From Pseudomonas sp. CCI4.2 (GTDB lineage: Bacteria > Pseudomonadota > Gammaproteobacteria > Pseudomonadales > Pseudomonadaceae): DNA of 64,000 nt. Where the stretch lies: positions 813,001 through 877,000 of the forward strand of contig NZ_CP133781.1 in the NCBI RefSeq assembly GCF_034350045.1, in the 5' to 3' direction. Below are positions 37,122 to 52,156 of this stretch, piece by piece. Both the position numbers and the translations under genes were made by a program. The notes beneath the pieces are model-generated. The model ran no database searches and was not told the origin of the DNA. It worked only from the letters and a program-made list of their open reading frames with translations. How positions within the stretch are numbered: position 1 is the first letter of the stretch; every line of letters starts with the position of its first letter.

Positions 37122-37227
37122 GTGTTGAGTACCCACGCTTTCCACAGTCGCCAGCTTTATTTATGCATAAGTTGTACGAATGATTATTTATGTATAGGTT
37201 TTTTTGTTTAACTACGTACAAATTAGT

Positions 37228-37239
37228 ATACGATCGTAT
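37228..37239. promoter_or_regulatory. Perfect 12-bp palindrome in AT-rich promoter region
   Basis: ATACGATCGTAT lies in a strikingly AT-rich stretch (about 37140-37245) before the GAF-PAS-GGDEF-EAL gene. The form recalls operators of GntR-type regulators. No regulator gene is adjacent, so this is a candidate only. Confidence 0.4.
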
Positions 37240-37361
37240 CAAAGTGCTACCAGCGACACAGCGCTTTCCAGTCCATGTGGCCCTGTCGTAACGAGACTCG
37301 ATGTCGAGAACCGTGTGCGGTCCTGAACTTTGACCCAGCCCCCCCGCACAAGAGGTCTATC

Positions 37362-39620
37362 GTGACGCACTCATACCTTGATGATCAAAGCCTCGAGCGC
37401 CTGGACAGATTGGTGCGCAGTGCCGCGCACTCGGCGAGCTGTAGTTCGGCCGTACTCTATGCGGGCTGCGCAAAAAGATGGGAATCGATCGTGAGCTTTG
37501 AGGCCGCCAGCCCTCTCGCTTTGGAAGAAGCCCATCAATCCTGGCTACAAAACGCATTTCGGCAAACTGACCTTCTGGTACTGGACGATGCGTCCAAGGT
37601 GACAGCAGACGGGCTGCATGATTTTGAAGTGCTCGCTGGAAAACCCATCAAACTGATGATTTGGGTGCCGATTAAAGGGCCCGACGGAAAACTGCTTGGC
37701 GCCTTATTGGTGGCGCATCATCTGACCCAGGCTGGGTTAAGTTCGGCGCAAAAATATGTACTGCAGACCCACGCGGTTCAACTCGCTCACGAACTCTACC
37801 CCACTAACGGCGACGGGACGCTTGAACGAACAAGTGGCCACCTCATGGAGCGACTGCGACTGTTGGAGTCCGTGGTGGTTCATGCCAAGGATGCGATTCT
37901 GATCACTGAAGCGGAACCTTTAGACACGCCGGGGCCGCGCATTGTCTATTGCAACGCCGCTTTTACCGCCACCACGGGTTACAGCGAAGCAGAAGTGCTC
38001 GGACTAACGCCTCGGATACTTCACTGCGATAACACAAATCGCGAGACGCTGGACCAGATAAGAACAGCGCTTGAAGGCTGGCAACCCGTCGAAGTCGAGC
38101 TGCTGAACAAACGGCGCGACGGCAGTGAGTTCTGGGTTCAACTGAGCATCGTTCCGGTGGCCAACGAGCGCGGCTGGTTCACCCACTGGATCTCGGTGCA
38201 ACGCGACATCAGCGAACGAAAGGAGGCCGAGAAACTCGCTTATCAAGCGCATGTGATATTGGCCGAAAAAAATGCGCTGGAGATCCGGCTGGTTGAGCGC
38301 CAACAGATCGAAAAAGAATTGTCCTACGCTGCGTCACATGATGCCCTGACACAGCTGAACAATCGGGCCTTCATCATGGCGCGGCTCAGTCAGGTCTTTG
38401 AGCAGCGGTACCTTAATGGACAGCCTCACGCCACTGTCTTGTTCATGGATCTGGATCGCTTCAAGTTGGTCAATGACAGCCTTGGCCATCGGACCGGAGA
38501 CCTTCTGCTCTCGGCCGTGGCTCGCCGGCTTGAGCAGTGCTTGAGGCCATCCGAAATCCTCTCGAGATTTGGCGGCGATGAGTTCGTTTTGCTAGTCGAG
38601 GGCGAATTAGCCGCCGCAGATGCTGCCGCACTGGCGATGCGCATCATCGACCAATTACAAGCGCCTCTCCACGTCAGCGGACAGGATATCTTTACCGCGT
38701 GCAGCATCGGCATCGTTAGCATCAATAAAAGTCACGAAACACCTGAAGAGCTACTGCGCGACGCCGACGTCGCCATGTACACCGCGAAGTCCAAAGGCGG
38801 TGGCCAGTACGCGCTTTTTGACCATTCAATGCGTGAAAAAGCAATAGAAACCCTGTCGCTACAGAGCGCGCTCAAACAAGCCATCGCCCGCAACGAATTT
38901 GTGCTGCATTACCAACCGATCTATGACCTGCAAACAGGCAACCTGAAAGCGGTCGAAGCGCTGATTCGCTGGAATAACCCCCAGCGCGGCCTGGTTAGAC
39001 CTGACCTGTTCATCCCCTTCGCCGAAGAAATCGGCGCCATTCAGCAGATCGGTTATTGGGTCATGAGCGAAGCATGCAGGCAGCTTCAAGAATGGAGAAA
39101 CAAATACCCGGAAATGGATTTACAGCTGAACGTGAATGTCTCCGGAAGAGAGCTCAAGTATTCCGGGTTCGTCGCACAACTGGAGCACGTTCTGACCAGC
39201 ACCCACTTTCCAGCCGACCGCCTACAAATAGAAGTCACCGAGAACATTTTCCTGCATGAACCCGAAGCCATCGGTCTGATACTCGAGAAAGTGCGTGAAA
39301 TGGGCGTTCGCGTTGCGCTGGATGACTTTGGCACCGGGTACAGCTCATTGGCGTACATCGACCGTTACCCTATCGATGCAATAAAAATCGACCGTTCGTT
39401 TGTCTCACGGATGATGACCCACAACCGGACCTTGGCCATTGTGCAAAGCATCTTGTGGCTGGGTCGAAAACTCGGATTCGACATCACGGCTGAGGGCATC
39501 GAAACCACCGAGCAATTGGAACGCCTGAAAGAACTGCGCTGCCCTTCGGCTCAAGGTTATCTGCTCGCGTACCCGATGCCGCCGGACCAACTGGCTGAGT
39601 TGTTGGCTGCGCAGCGTTGA
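37362..39620 (+). CDS. Diguanylate cyclase/phosphodiesterase with GAF and PAS domains
   Basis: 752 residues from GTG 37362, chosen for AGAGG at 37351-37355; the frame is open upstream to 37275. GAF domain at about 5-145, PAS/PAC at about 165-285, GGDEF motif at 404-408 (the inhibitory site reads RPSE rather than RxxD), EAL at 532-534. EAL catalytic residues look complete: N in LNVNVSGRE, ENIF, LDDFGTGYSSL, IKIDRSF, AEGIETTEQ. It probably degrades or both makes and degrades c-di-GMP. The PAS resembles LOV domains around RILHCDNTN and VELLNKRRDGSEFW but lacks the photoactive NCRFLQ cysteine motif. Confidence 0.9.
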   Translation: MTHSYLDDQSLERLDRLVRSAAHSASCSSAVLYAGCAKRWESIVSFEAASPLALEEAHQSWLQNAFRQTDLLVLDDASKVTADGLHDFEVLAGKPIKLMIWVPIKGPDGKLLGALLVAHHLTQAGLSSAQKYVLQTHAVQLAHELYPTNGDGTLERTSGHLMERLRLLESVVVHAKDAILITEAEPLDTPGPRIVYCNAAFTATTGYSEAEVLGLTPRILHCDNTNRETLDQIRTALEGWQPVEVELLNKRRDGSEFWVQLSIVPVANERGWFTHWISVQRDISERKEAEKLAYQAHVILAEKNALEIRLVERQQIEKELSYAASHDALTQLNNRAFIMARLSQVFEQRYLNGQPHATVLFMDLDRFKLVNDSLGHRTGDLLLSAVARRLEQCLRPSEILSRFGGDEFVLLVEGELAAADAAALAMRIIDQLQAPLHVSGQDIFTACSIGIVSINKSHETPEELLRDADVAMYTAKSKGGGQYALFDHSMREKAIETLSLQSALKQAIARNEFVLHYQPIYDLQTGNLKAVEALIRWNNPQRGLVRPDLFIPFAEEIGAIQQIGYWVMSEACRQLQEWRNKYPEMDLQLNVNVSGRELKYSGFVAQLEHVLTSTHFPADRLQIEVTENIFLHEPEAIGLILEKVREMGVRVALDDFGTGYSSLAYIDRYPIDAIKIDRSFVSRMMTHNRTLAIVQSILWLGRKLGFDITAEGIETTEQLERLKELRCPSAQGYLLAYPMPPDQLAELLAAQR

Positions 39621-39653
39621 GGGTTTAGCGCGGCGTTCTGCGGCACCTCTACA

Positions 39654-39834
39654 CCGCGCTGTCGCGCTGCAAACTGAGTGGCACTTTGTGTGGATTGAGG
39701 TTGCAGCGTGTCAGGACGGAAGCCTTCCCGAATGAATTCGGTCCCACGGGTTTCTGGCGCTGCACAAACTGTAGGAGCTGCCGAAGGCTGCGATCAGTCC
39801 GAAGGACCTTCGCCAACAAGTTGGCTCAGATGGC
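39654..39834. repeat. Composite intergenic repeat, copy 2
   Basis: About 181 bp matching 8328-8514 in the same orientation, with the same order of GTGGCACTTTGTGTGG, REP unit and CCAACAAGTTGGCTC unit. Small deletions distinguish the copies. It follows the GGDEF/EAL gene and occupies most of the 325-bp gap. Confidence 0.85.
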
Positions 39835-39945
39835 TGAGGCAGTGCTCTGTCACGTTTTACCCCTCCATCACCCACATCAATCTTGCTATTCAGCCTCTCG
39901 CGTCTGGGCCTAGACTTCGGCCATTCCAAAAAAAGGTAGGCCGCC

Positions 39946-41748
39946 ATGTCCGAGATGCTTCTGAGTTCACGCAACCTGGCCTTCGAGCTGTATGAAGTGT
40001 TGGACGCCGAAGCCTTGACCCAGCGCGAGCGTTTTGCCGAGCACAATCGCGAAACCTTTGACGCTGCCATCGGAACTGCACGGACCATCGCCGAAAAGTT
40101 TTTCGCGCCGCATAACCGTAAGGGTGACGAGAACGAGCCGCGTTATGAAAATGGCGAAGCGGTGTTGATTCCAGAAGTAAAACCGGCGGTGGATGCGTTT
40201 CTTGAGGCGGGTTTTCTGAACGCCGCGCGCAGTTTTGAAGCGGGCGGGATGCAGCTGCCGACGTTGTTGTCACAAGCCTGTTTCGCACACTTCCAGTCGG
40301 CTAACGCGGCGTCGACGTCATACCCGTTTTTGACCATGGGCGCGGCGAATCTAATTGAAAGCTTCGGCAACGATGAGCAGAAGCAGCGCTTTCTGCAGCC
40401 GATGATCGACGGCCGTTTTTTCGGCACCATGGCGCTGACAGAACCTCACGCGGGCTCGTCACTGTCGGATATTCGCACCAAAGCAGAACCTGCCGCTGAC
40501 GGCACTTATCGACTGCGCGGCAACAAGATTTTCATCTCGGGTGGCGACCATCCGCTGTCTGAAAACATCGTGCACATGGTGTTGGCAAAACTGCCAGATG
40601 CGCCGTCCGGGGTGAAGGGTATTTCTTTGTTCATCGTGCCCAAATTCCTGGTCAACGATGACGGCAGCCTGGGCAAGCGTAATGACGTGTTGCTGGCCGG
40701 GTTATTTCACAAGATGGGCTGGCGCGGTACAACGTCAACGGCTCTGAATTTTGGCGACAACGGTGAGTGCATCGGTTACTTGGTGGGGAAACCGCATCAA
40801 GGCCTGAGCTACATGTTTCAGATGATGAACGAGGCCCGAATCGGCGTCGGCATGGGCGCTGTGATGCTCGGCTACGCCGGTTATTTGTATTCACTGGACT
40901 ACGCCCGCGAACGACCGCAGGGTCGCCTGCCAGACAGCAAAAATCCGGACACTGCGCCGGTTTCGATCATCCAGCACGCCGACGTCAAACGCATGCTGTT
41001 GACGCAAAAAGCTTACGTCGAAGGCGCCTTTGATCTAGGCCTGTACGCCGCGCGCTTGTTCGACGACACGAACACCGGCGAAACCGAAGAGGTTCGAAAA
41101 CAGGCTCATGAGTTGCTGGATTTACTGACACCTATCGTCAAGTCATGGCCTTCGGAGTTTTGCCTCAAGGCCAACGAACTGGCGATACAGATACTTGGCG
41201 GCCACGGCTACACCCGTGAATATCCGGTGGAACAGTACTACCGCGACAACCGTCTGAACCCGATTCATGAAGGCACCCACGGCATTCAATCTTTGGACTT
41301 GCTGGGGCGCAAGCTCGCACAAAACGGCGGTGCCGGGCTCAAGCAACTTATTCGGTTGATCACCGACACGGCGGCTCGATCACAGGCTTACGAAGGTTTG
41401 ACCCCGCTCCGTCAGCCGCTGGAGCAACTGATCGCTCGCCTGCAAATCGTCACCCTTGGCTTACTGACCGATCTGGCCCAAGGAAAAATAAATAGCAGTT
41501 TGGCGAATTCAGCGCTGTACCTGAAAGTCTTCGGCCACACCGTCATCGGCTGGCGCTGGCTGGAACAAGCAATTCGTGCAGAGGAAGGGTTAGCAAAGGG
41601 TAACGAAGCCGACGAGAGCTTTTATAAAGGCAAGCTGCAGGCCGCCCGGTACTTCCTGACATGGGAAGTACCGGGTTGCCATCATGAACTAGCGATCCTG
41701 GAAGCTCGGGACGACACCTGCTTGTCGATGCGGGCCGACTGGTTCTAG
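39946..41748 (+). CDS. Acyl-CoA dehydrogenase with C-terminal extension
   Basis: 600 residues, longer than the usual 380-residue acyl-CoA dehydrogenases and in the class with an extra C-terminal helical domain. Visible are the substrate/FAD stretch MALTEPHAGSSLSDIRTKA near residue 163, the ILGGHGYTREYPVEQYYRDN FAD/tetramer region near 417, and a probable catalytic glutamate in NPIHEGTHGIQSLDL near residue 444. It introduces a trans double bond into an acyl-CoA. Chain-length preference cannot be read from sequence. It is a single gene. Confidence 0.9.
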   Translation: MSEMLLSSRNLAFELYEVLDAEALTQRERFAEHNRETFDAAIGTARTIAEKFFAPHNRKGDENEPRYENGEAVLIPEVKPAVDAFLEAGFLNAARSFEAGGMQLPTLLSQACFAHFQSANAASTSYPFLTMGAANLIESFGNDEQKQRFLQPMIDGRFFGTMALTEPHAGSSLSDIRTKAEPAADGTYRLRGNKIFISGGDHPLSENIVHMVLAKLPDAPSGVKGISLFIVPKFLVNDDGSLGKRNDVLLAGLFHKMGWRGTTSTALNFGDNGECIGYLVGKPHQGLSYMFQMMNEARIGVGMGAVMLGYAGYLYSLDYARERPQGRLPDSKNPDTAPVSIIQHADVKRMLLTQKAYVEGAFDLGLYAARLFDDTNTGETEEVRKQAHELLDLLTPIVKSWPSEFCLKANELAIQILGGHGYTREYPVEQYYRDNRLNPIHEGTHGIQSLDLLGRKLAQNGGAGLKQLIRLITDTAARSQAYEGLTPLRQPLEQLIARLQIVTLGLLTDLAQGKINSSLANSALYLKVFGHTVIGWRWLEQAIRAEEGLAKGNEADESFYKGKLQAARYFLTWEVPGCHHELAILEARDDTCLSMRADWF

Positions 41749-41787
41749 CCCGCGAGTCTGAACATGGGGCTCAAATAGAATGACCAT

Positions 41788-44700
41788 TCACCATTCGTTT
41801 GCGCTCCCTGGCAGAATTCGAGTTTTTCGCTTGAAGGGGAAGTAGAAGTCCCGCGCAGCCTCCATTTGTTCGGTATAAGCGGCAGAAATAATCACCTCGG
41901 GTTCAAGGCTTCGCGCCAACAGATCGAAATAGTCAGGACGCAGTTTTCTCATGACATCAGAAAATACGCTTGGGCCCGTCAATTCAAAGATCTTGATCAT
42001 GTAGGGAGCCATCGCCGCTTTGGACGCAGCACTCAGCGCTTGGGTTGAGGTGTCTAAATGAGGACGCGGTGTTGTGAAAAACACAGGATCTTCGCTTACA
42101 TAGCGCCTTTGCATCTCCCGCAACAGTTCCTTTAATACCGGGTTTCGAGGAAGGCTGGCGAAATGACTCGTGTTCGGGCCGACATAATTAAACGACGGTG
42201 CGCTGACTTCGTTCCCCATCAACACATCGCAAGGCCCCGCGTCGAGACTGACCCCCTCGAAAGAACTCATGATGATGTCGTCACAATCCATGTAAATCCC
42301 GCCATATTCATAAATCAACCGATAGCGAAGAACATCGGAGGCCGCCGCGAGATTTTGATAATCCCCATAGCGGAAATAATCAAACATCGGTGCACTTTCA
42401 CTTTTCAGAAAATCTGAATAACAAGCCTCATCTTTTAGCCGTGAAAGATGAACATTGGGGTGATTGATGAACCGCGATGACAGGTCATGAAAGGCCAGTT
42501 CATTATCAATATCGATATGCAGGGTAAAGGCCAGATCAGGGCTTTTCGCTGCATTTTTCGACAGGTTAGTTAACAGCTGCTCTCCGGGTATCCGATTCCC
42601 CATCCAGATGTAGTGGACTTCGCGTGGAATGGCCGTGGCATTAGCAGGAAGCTCCGGCAACCTTGGAAAGGTGTAAATCCGATAGTCCTTACTTTGAGCA
42701 ATCCTGCTTTCGATTTTTTTGTAATCGGCGGCGCCTGCACTATGCCACTCACCAGCCCTGTCTCTCCATACATAGTCACCGCGACTGTTTGTCCAGCCCG
42801 GCAACTCAGGATTGGCGTCGTAGTACACGCGCGTTCTTTTACCGTCCCGATGGATGAAATAACTGTCGTCTGCCATTTCAACCCCATCCATGGGGATTTC
42901 AATTTGAATCTTGGGAATGTCCGGTTGGAGGACGATAGGCGGGTATGGCGCTACCGGAACAGCACCCGTATCAATAGGGGCTGATGCGGAGCCATCAAAA
43001 CTTTCACCACCGCGCAAGCCGGGTTTCAAATCCAGGTCCCAGCGCCCAAGACTCAGCTCTTTTACAAACGGACCAGGGGGGCCGGCCTCATATGGCGCAA
43101 AAATACGAAACTGGCTTGCCGCCTCCACCCACTCAACCCGATAGACCTTTGAGTGCAACCGAATGAAGGACTCATAGGTGTTAGTCAGGTTGTCGAATAC
43201 TTGATAGGTCTCGTTAGCGCCGCTAGCCAATGTCCATGCACCGTTCTTCAGCGGTGACGTGTACTCAAGCGTCCTTAACTTAGCCCGCATGGCCGCACGC
43301 AACGAGCGCAAACCCTCAGGCTCAATACCGAAGCCACGCTCAGTATCGTCAATGCTTTTATGCCGTGCCTGCTCCGCGAGTCGGGCTTGTTGTTCTTCTG
43401 CAGCCAGGCTTTCAGGGGTTGCATCCGCCTGAGTTTCCACACCCGTATCAGTTTCCCAAGTAGAGGATGCAGCATCTTCGCGCACAACTCGGCCAGCATC
43501 GATTGCGCCAGCAACGACCTCGGCAATGATTGGCAAAGCGTTCAACACCCCAAACTGGATGTGTGCAAGCCCTTGCTCTTTTTCCGCCTTATCTTTGCCC
43601 TCAACCGTCTCATCTACACCCAAACCTACTAATGCAAGCGACAGCGCAGCGAGTAATGGGCTTACTTCAGGAGCGACCATTACCACCGCGCCCAAAACCA
43701 GAATCGCGTCCGTTACGCCCTCGGCCGCCGCAGCTTTCCAATAATCGCTCTGGGTATGTATCGTCTGTGCGGCGTCAGAGTCCAAACGCTCTTTGAGCGC
43801 TTGTTGAAAATGCGTAAAGGGCCATTCAATGGCAGCACCAAACTTGATGGTGGAGCGAGGGGGCCAGTAGCCCGTTGCCTGATTCAGAAATTTCGGATAA
43901 ACCGCCAAGCCTGCCAGCGCCGCATGCAACCCACTTAAAAAGGGGCCGTCACCTTCGTCTTCCATTCTGAAATGGCTTTCTAACGCTTTCCTTTTTCGAG
44001 GGTCCCGGCATTGCTGCCCCAACCACTCTGCGGCTAAGGGTTCAGAATCAAAACCATGAAAAGGAGATGAATTACCCGGAATGTAGAGAATGACCCGGCC
44101 CGTTAACTCGTTTCTGATAGCCAAGATGTCGGTGGCGGTATAACGGTAAACAATGAGTTCACGGAAGGTGACGGTTCTTAAAAGCGGGGCATTGACGAAA
44201 CGCTCCCACGTTAGGGTTTCCCATGGCTGGCTGGCATCCAACCCCAACGCGCTCAACAAAAACCCCTTGTCTTCAGCCGTCAACGACCTCGCCGCCGCCT
44301 GCCTATAGACGGCCTTTAGAAACGAACCTTTGATAAGCAAGTGGTAATAAGACCCGTGTTCCTTCCAAAACTCGCCAAGTCGCGCTTGATAATGCGCCTG
44401 GAGATTGCAGTCCCACACGTATTGTTTGAATTCGTCAGCTCGCATGTGCAAGTGCGTGGTGGCGTCGTACCGCTGCGGAGTGGTTTTGCGGTAAACAGCC
44501 TCATAGGCGGCGCAGTTCCAAAGCGGTAGCGGACTGTGTACGACATTGACTTCAAAGCCCCCTGACCGGTAACCCTCAAGTCTGCTGAGGTGGTCAAAAA
44601 AATCGCCATTACCGTTTTGCTGCCAGTTTCGCAGCATCGCCTGGGTGAGCGTCATGGAGAACGCAACGCTGGCGTTGAACGGGGCGTGTCTACCTGCCGT

Positions 44701-45060
44701 TTCGATATAAAGCGTGGCGATGACCATTTCACTAGGGTCCAAATCAATGCCCCACTTCTTTTGCGCGTAGGTACGCACCGTTTCCGTCGCGTATTCCTCT
44801 GGCGATTCATAGTTGATTTGCAAGGTTTTGAAAAATGTTTCAGCGAGGAGATCAGGCATACCCCGTGCCTGCTCAAGGGAGATTTTCTGGAGGGGCTCCT
44901 GCGTCACCGGGAACTCCTCGAAAAGTTTCTCGGCGCCCACGTCTGCGGCCGAACCAGGGTCCCACCCATAACCCGTGCTCAAATCCAAACCGGGATATTT
45001 TGCTCTAAGTTCGGCGGCCCTTTTATTGAAGGCCAATCGTTGTTCTTCCGTGATTTCCAT
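41788..45060 (-). CDS. Large toxin with TcdA/TcdB-like glycosyltransferase domain
   Basis: 1090 residues. The C-terminal part (about 810-1060) is a GT-A glycosyltransferase of the clostridial large-toxin type: IPREVHYIWMGNRIPG near 810, AASDVLRYRLIYEYGGIYMD near 905, and a DxD-like metal site MDCDD near 925. Upstream is a long helical region resembling the dermonecrotic-toxin/DUF6543 proteins common in Pseudomonas, with a hydrophobic patch VTDAILVLGAVVMVAPEVSP near 435-455 that could insert into membranes. No signal peptide; the secretion route is unknown. Clostridial homologues glycosylate host Rho/Ras GTPases; the target here is unknown. AGGACG precedes the ATG at 45060. No immunity-like gene is adjacent. 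Confidence 0.82.
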   Translation of the reverse strand: MEITEEQRLAFNKRAAELRAKYPGLDLSTGYGWDPGSAADVGAEKLFEEFPVTQEPLQKISLEQARGMPDLLAETFFKTLQINYESPEEYATETVRTYAQKKWGIDLDPSEMVIATLYIETAGRHAPFNASVAFSMTLTQAMLRNWQQNGNGDFFDHLSRLEGYRSGGFEVNVVHSPLPLWNCAAYEAVYRKTTPQRYDATTHLHMRADEFKQYVWDCNLQAHYQARLGEFWKEHGSYYHLLIKGSFLKAVYRQAAARSLTAEDKGFLLSALGLDASQPWETLTWERFVNAPLLRTVTFRELIVYRYTATDILAIRNELTGRVILYIPGNSSPFHGFDSEPLAAEWLGQQCRDPRKRKALESHFRMEDEGDGPFLSGLHAALAGLAVYPKFLNQATGYWPPRSTIKFGAAIEWPFTHFQQALKERLDSDAAQTIHTQSDYWKAAAAEGVTDAILVLGAVVMVAPEVSPLLAALSLALVGLGVDETVEGKDKAEKEQGLAHIQFGVLNALPIIAEVVAGAIDAGRVVREDAASSTWETDTGVETQADATPESLAAEEQQARLAEQARHKSIDDTERGFGIEPEGLRSLRAAMRAKLRTLEYTSPLKNGAWTLASGANETYQVFDNLTNTYESFIRLHSKVYRVEWVEAASQFRIFAPYEAGPPGPFVKELSLGRWDLDLKPGLRGGESFDGSASAPIDTGAVPVAPYPPIVLQPDIPKIQIEIPMDGVEMADDSYFIHRDGKRTRVYYDANPELPGWTNSRGDYVWRDRAGEWHSAGAADYKKIESRIAQSKDYRIYTFPRLPELPANATAIPREVHYIWMGNRIPGEQLLTNLSKNAAKSPDLAFTLHIDIDNELAFHDLSSRFINHPNVHLSRLKDEACYSDFLKSESAPMFDYFRYGDYQNLAAASDVLRYRLIYEYGGIYMDCDDIIMSSFEGVSLDAGPCDVLMGNEVSAPSFNYVGPNTSHFASLPRNPVLKELLREMQRRYVSEDPVFFTTPRPHLDTSTQALSAASKAAMAPYMIKIFELTGPSVFSDVMRKLRPDYFDLLARSLEPEVIISAAYTEQMEAARDFYFPFKRKTRILPGSANEW

Positions 45061-45232
45061 GATGCTGACGTCCTGTCAATGATAAGAGCGCAGAAAATAA
45101 TCAATCAACGACAGCAAAAAGCTTAATTAATTACCCCATAAGGTTTAAAAGCGGTAAGCAACCTACCGGGGTTAAGCAACCGAATGGCTGGGCCTAATCG
45201 GCGCCTTCAATTCGTAACAAACAGACAAAGCT

Positions 45233-45263
45233 TTGACAGCCATCCAATTCAACAGGTTAGAAT
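45233..45263 (+). promoter_or_regulatory. Sigma-70-like promoter of cvrA
   Basis: A perfect -35 TTGACA at 45233-45238 and a TAGAAT -10 at 45258-45263, with a slightly long 19-bp spacer, about 70 bp before the chosen cvrA start. This placement supports the TTG start at 45332, since a start at 45233 would fall inside the promoter. Confidence 0.55.
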
Positions 45264-45331
45264 CGCTTGGCACGCGGACTGCATGGTCAGTCAGCGCCTC
45301 GCTTTTCGATTTTGATTCTGGAGTACGCCCT

Positions 45332-47074
45332 TTGGATGCAAACACCATCAACAGCCTGTTCTTGATCGGCGCGTTGCTGGTGAGTGCAAGTATTCTGGTC
45401 AGCTCCCTGTCCTCGCGCCTCGGCATCCCTATTTTGGTAATCATCCTCGCGGTCGGTATGACGGCCGGAGTTGATGGTGCCGGCATCGTTTTCGATAACT
45501 ACCCCACCGCTTATTTGGTCGGCAACCTCGCACTGGCAGTGATCCTGCTCGACGGCGGGTTGCGCACCCGAGTCGCCAGTTTTCGGGTGGCGTTATGGCC
45601 TGCACTGTCATTGGCCACGGTTGGCGTATTGATCACCACGGCGCTGACCGGCATGGTCGCTGCCTGGTTGTTCAACCTGAATTTGATTCAAGGTTTGTTG
45701 ATTGGCGCCATTGTCGGTTCCACCGATGCCGCTGCGGTGTTCTCACTGCTGGGTGGCAAAGGCCTCAATGAGCGCGTCACCGCCAGCCTGGAAATCGAGT
45801 CCGGCAGCAACGACCCCATGGCGGTGTTTTTGACCGTGACCCTGATCGATATGCTGCACAGCGGCGAGACCGGTTTGCACTGGAGCCTACTGGGCCATTT
45901 GATTCAAGAGTTCGGCATCGGCGCAATTATTGGCTTGGGCGGCGGATGGATCATGCTGCAACTGGTCAACCGCATTAACCTGGCGACCGGCTTGTATTCA
46001 ATTTTGGTGGTGGCGGGCGGGCTGGTGGTGTTTGCGTTGACCAACGCCATTCACGGCAGCGGCTTCCTCGCGGTCTACCTGTGCGGGCTCGTGTTGGGTA
46101 ACCAACCCATTCGTAGCCGCCACGGGATTCTGCACATGCTCGACGGCATGGCCTGGCTGGCGCAAATCGGCATGTTTTTGGTGCTGGGTCTACTGGTTAC
46201 GCCCCATGATTTGTTGCCTATCGCGTTGCCCGCGCTGGGCTTGGCACTGTGGATGATTCTCGTGGCACGGCCGCTGTCGGTTCTGGTTGGACTGTTGCCT
46301 TTCAAGGCGTTCCACACCCGAGAAAAAGCCTTTATTGCCTGGGTCGGGCTGCGTGGCGCGGTGCCGATCATTCTTGCGGTGTTCCCGCTCATGGCTGGTC
46401 TTCCCCATGCGCAGCTGTATTTCAACCTGGCGTTCTTTATCGTTTTGGTGTCGCTACTGGTGCAAGGCACGAGCCTGCCGTGGATTGCCAAACTGCTGAA
46501 AGTTACCGTCCCTCCCGAGCCCGCGCCGATATCCCGCTCCGCGCTGGAGGTGCATGTCACCAGTGAGTGGGAACTGTTCGTTTATCGCCTGGGCGCTGAA
46601 AAATGGTGCATCGGTGCGGCGCTCCGGGAACTGAAAATGCCCGAGGGCACTCGAATCGCAGCCCTGTTTCGTGGCCAGGAACTGCTCCATCCGTCGGGTA
46701 GTACGAAGCTGGAAGTGGACGATTTACTCTGCGTGATCGGCCATGAACACAACTTGTCAGCCCTAGGAAAACTGTTCAGCCAGGCCCCGCAACGTGGTCT
46801 TGATTTGCGATTTTTTGGCGATTTCGTTCTGCAGGGAGACGCTCAGCTCGGTGCTGTCGCGGCCTTGTACGGTTTGAAACTCGACGGTCTGGATGCAAAT
46901 ATGCCGCTCAGCCAATTCATCATTCAGAAGAATCGTGGCGAGCCCGTCGTGGGCGACCAGATCGAGTGGAATGGCACCCTGTGGACCGTCGCGGTGATGG
47001 ACGGGAACAAGATCCTCAAAGTCGGCGTCAAATTCCCCGAAGGTAGCCGCCCAGGTCCTGGGTTGTTCCTCTAA
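45332..47074 (+). CDS. cvrA: Potassium/proton antiporter CvrA (NhaP2)
   Basis: 580 residues from TTG 45332, which has GGAG at 45320-45323 and gives [16 protein letters not shown], matching the N-terminus of E. coli CvrA. The CPA1 antiporter core spans twelve or so membrane segments, with [36 protein letters not shown] and [13 protein letters not shown] holding the ion-site aspartates. A cytosolic TrkA-C-type domain (about 400-480) and a CorC-like tail follow. It exports K+ under osmotic or pH stress. The mechanosensitive channel gene begins 35 bp downstream, so the two probably form an osmoadaptation operon. Confidence 0.93.
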   Translation: MDANTINSLFLIGALLVSASILVSSLSSRLGIPILVIILAVGMTAGVDGAGIVFDNYPTAYLVGNLALAVILLDGGLRTRVASFRVALWPALSLATVGVLITTALTGMVAAWLFNLNLIQGLLIGAIVGSTDAAAVFSLLGGKGLNERVTASLEIESGSNDPMAVFLTVTLIDMLHSGETGLHWSLLGHLIQEFGIGAIIGLGGGWIMLQLVNRINLATGLYSILVVAGGLVVFALTNAIHGSGFLAVYLCGLVLGNQPIRSRHGILHMLDGMAWLAQIGMFLVLGLLVTPHDLLPIALPALGLALWMILVARPLSVLVGLLPFKAFHTREKAFIAWVGLRGAVPIILAVFPLMAGLPHAQLYFNLAFFIVLVSLLVQGTSLPWIAKLLKVTVPPEPAPISRSALEVHVTSEWELFVYRLGAEKWCIGAALRELKMPEGTRIAALFRGQELLHPSGSTKLEVDDLLCVIGHEHNLSALGKLFSQAPQRGLDLRFFGDFVLQGDAQLGAVAALYGLKLDGLDANMPLSQFIIQKNRGEPVVGDQIEWNGTLWTVAVMDGNKILKVGVKFPEGSRPGPGLFL

Positions 47075-47109
47075 ACTTCCTTTTTCTTCAATCAGTTCGA
47101 CCGGTATTT

Positions 47110-51982
<4,873 letters not shown>

Positions 51983-52005
51983 CCCCATCTGCGGCGCAGT
52001 TCGTT

Positions 52006-52093
52006 CTGTAGAGCCAACTTGTTGGCGAAGCGCTTGACCCGGTGACGCGGTATTTCAGCTAAGCCGCCTCGCGAACAAGTTCGCTCTTACAGA
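52006..52093. repeat. Two REP elements
   Basis: REP unit of the GAGCCAACTTGTTGGCGAAG class starting at 52006 and a second unit CCTCGCGAACAAGTTCGCTC... at 52067-52093, in opposite orientation, between selO and trxC. Confidence 0.8.
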
Positions 52094-52156
52094 AGACTGA
52101 ACTGCGGCGTTAGTCGCGTGGCCAGACATCCTCATCAGCCAACTATGGAACCCGCC

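Noticed and set aside
41749..41787. Possible terminator between the acyl-CoA dehydrogenase and the toxin gene
   Set aside because: No stem of useful length and no T-run found in the 39-bp convergent gap.
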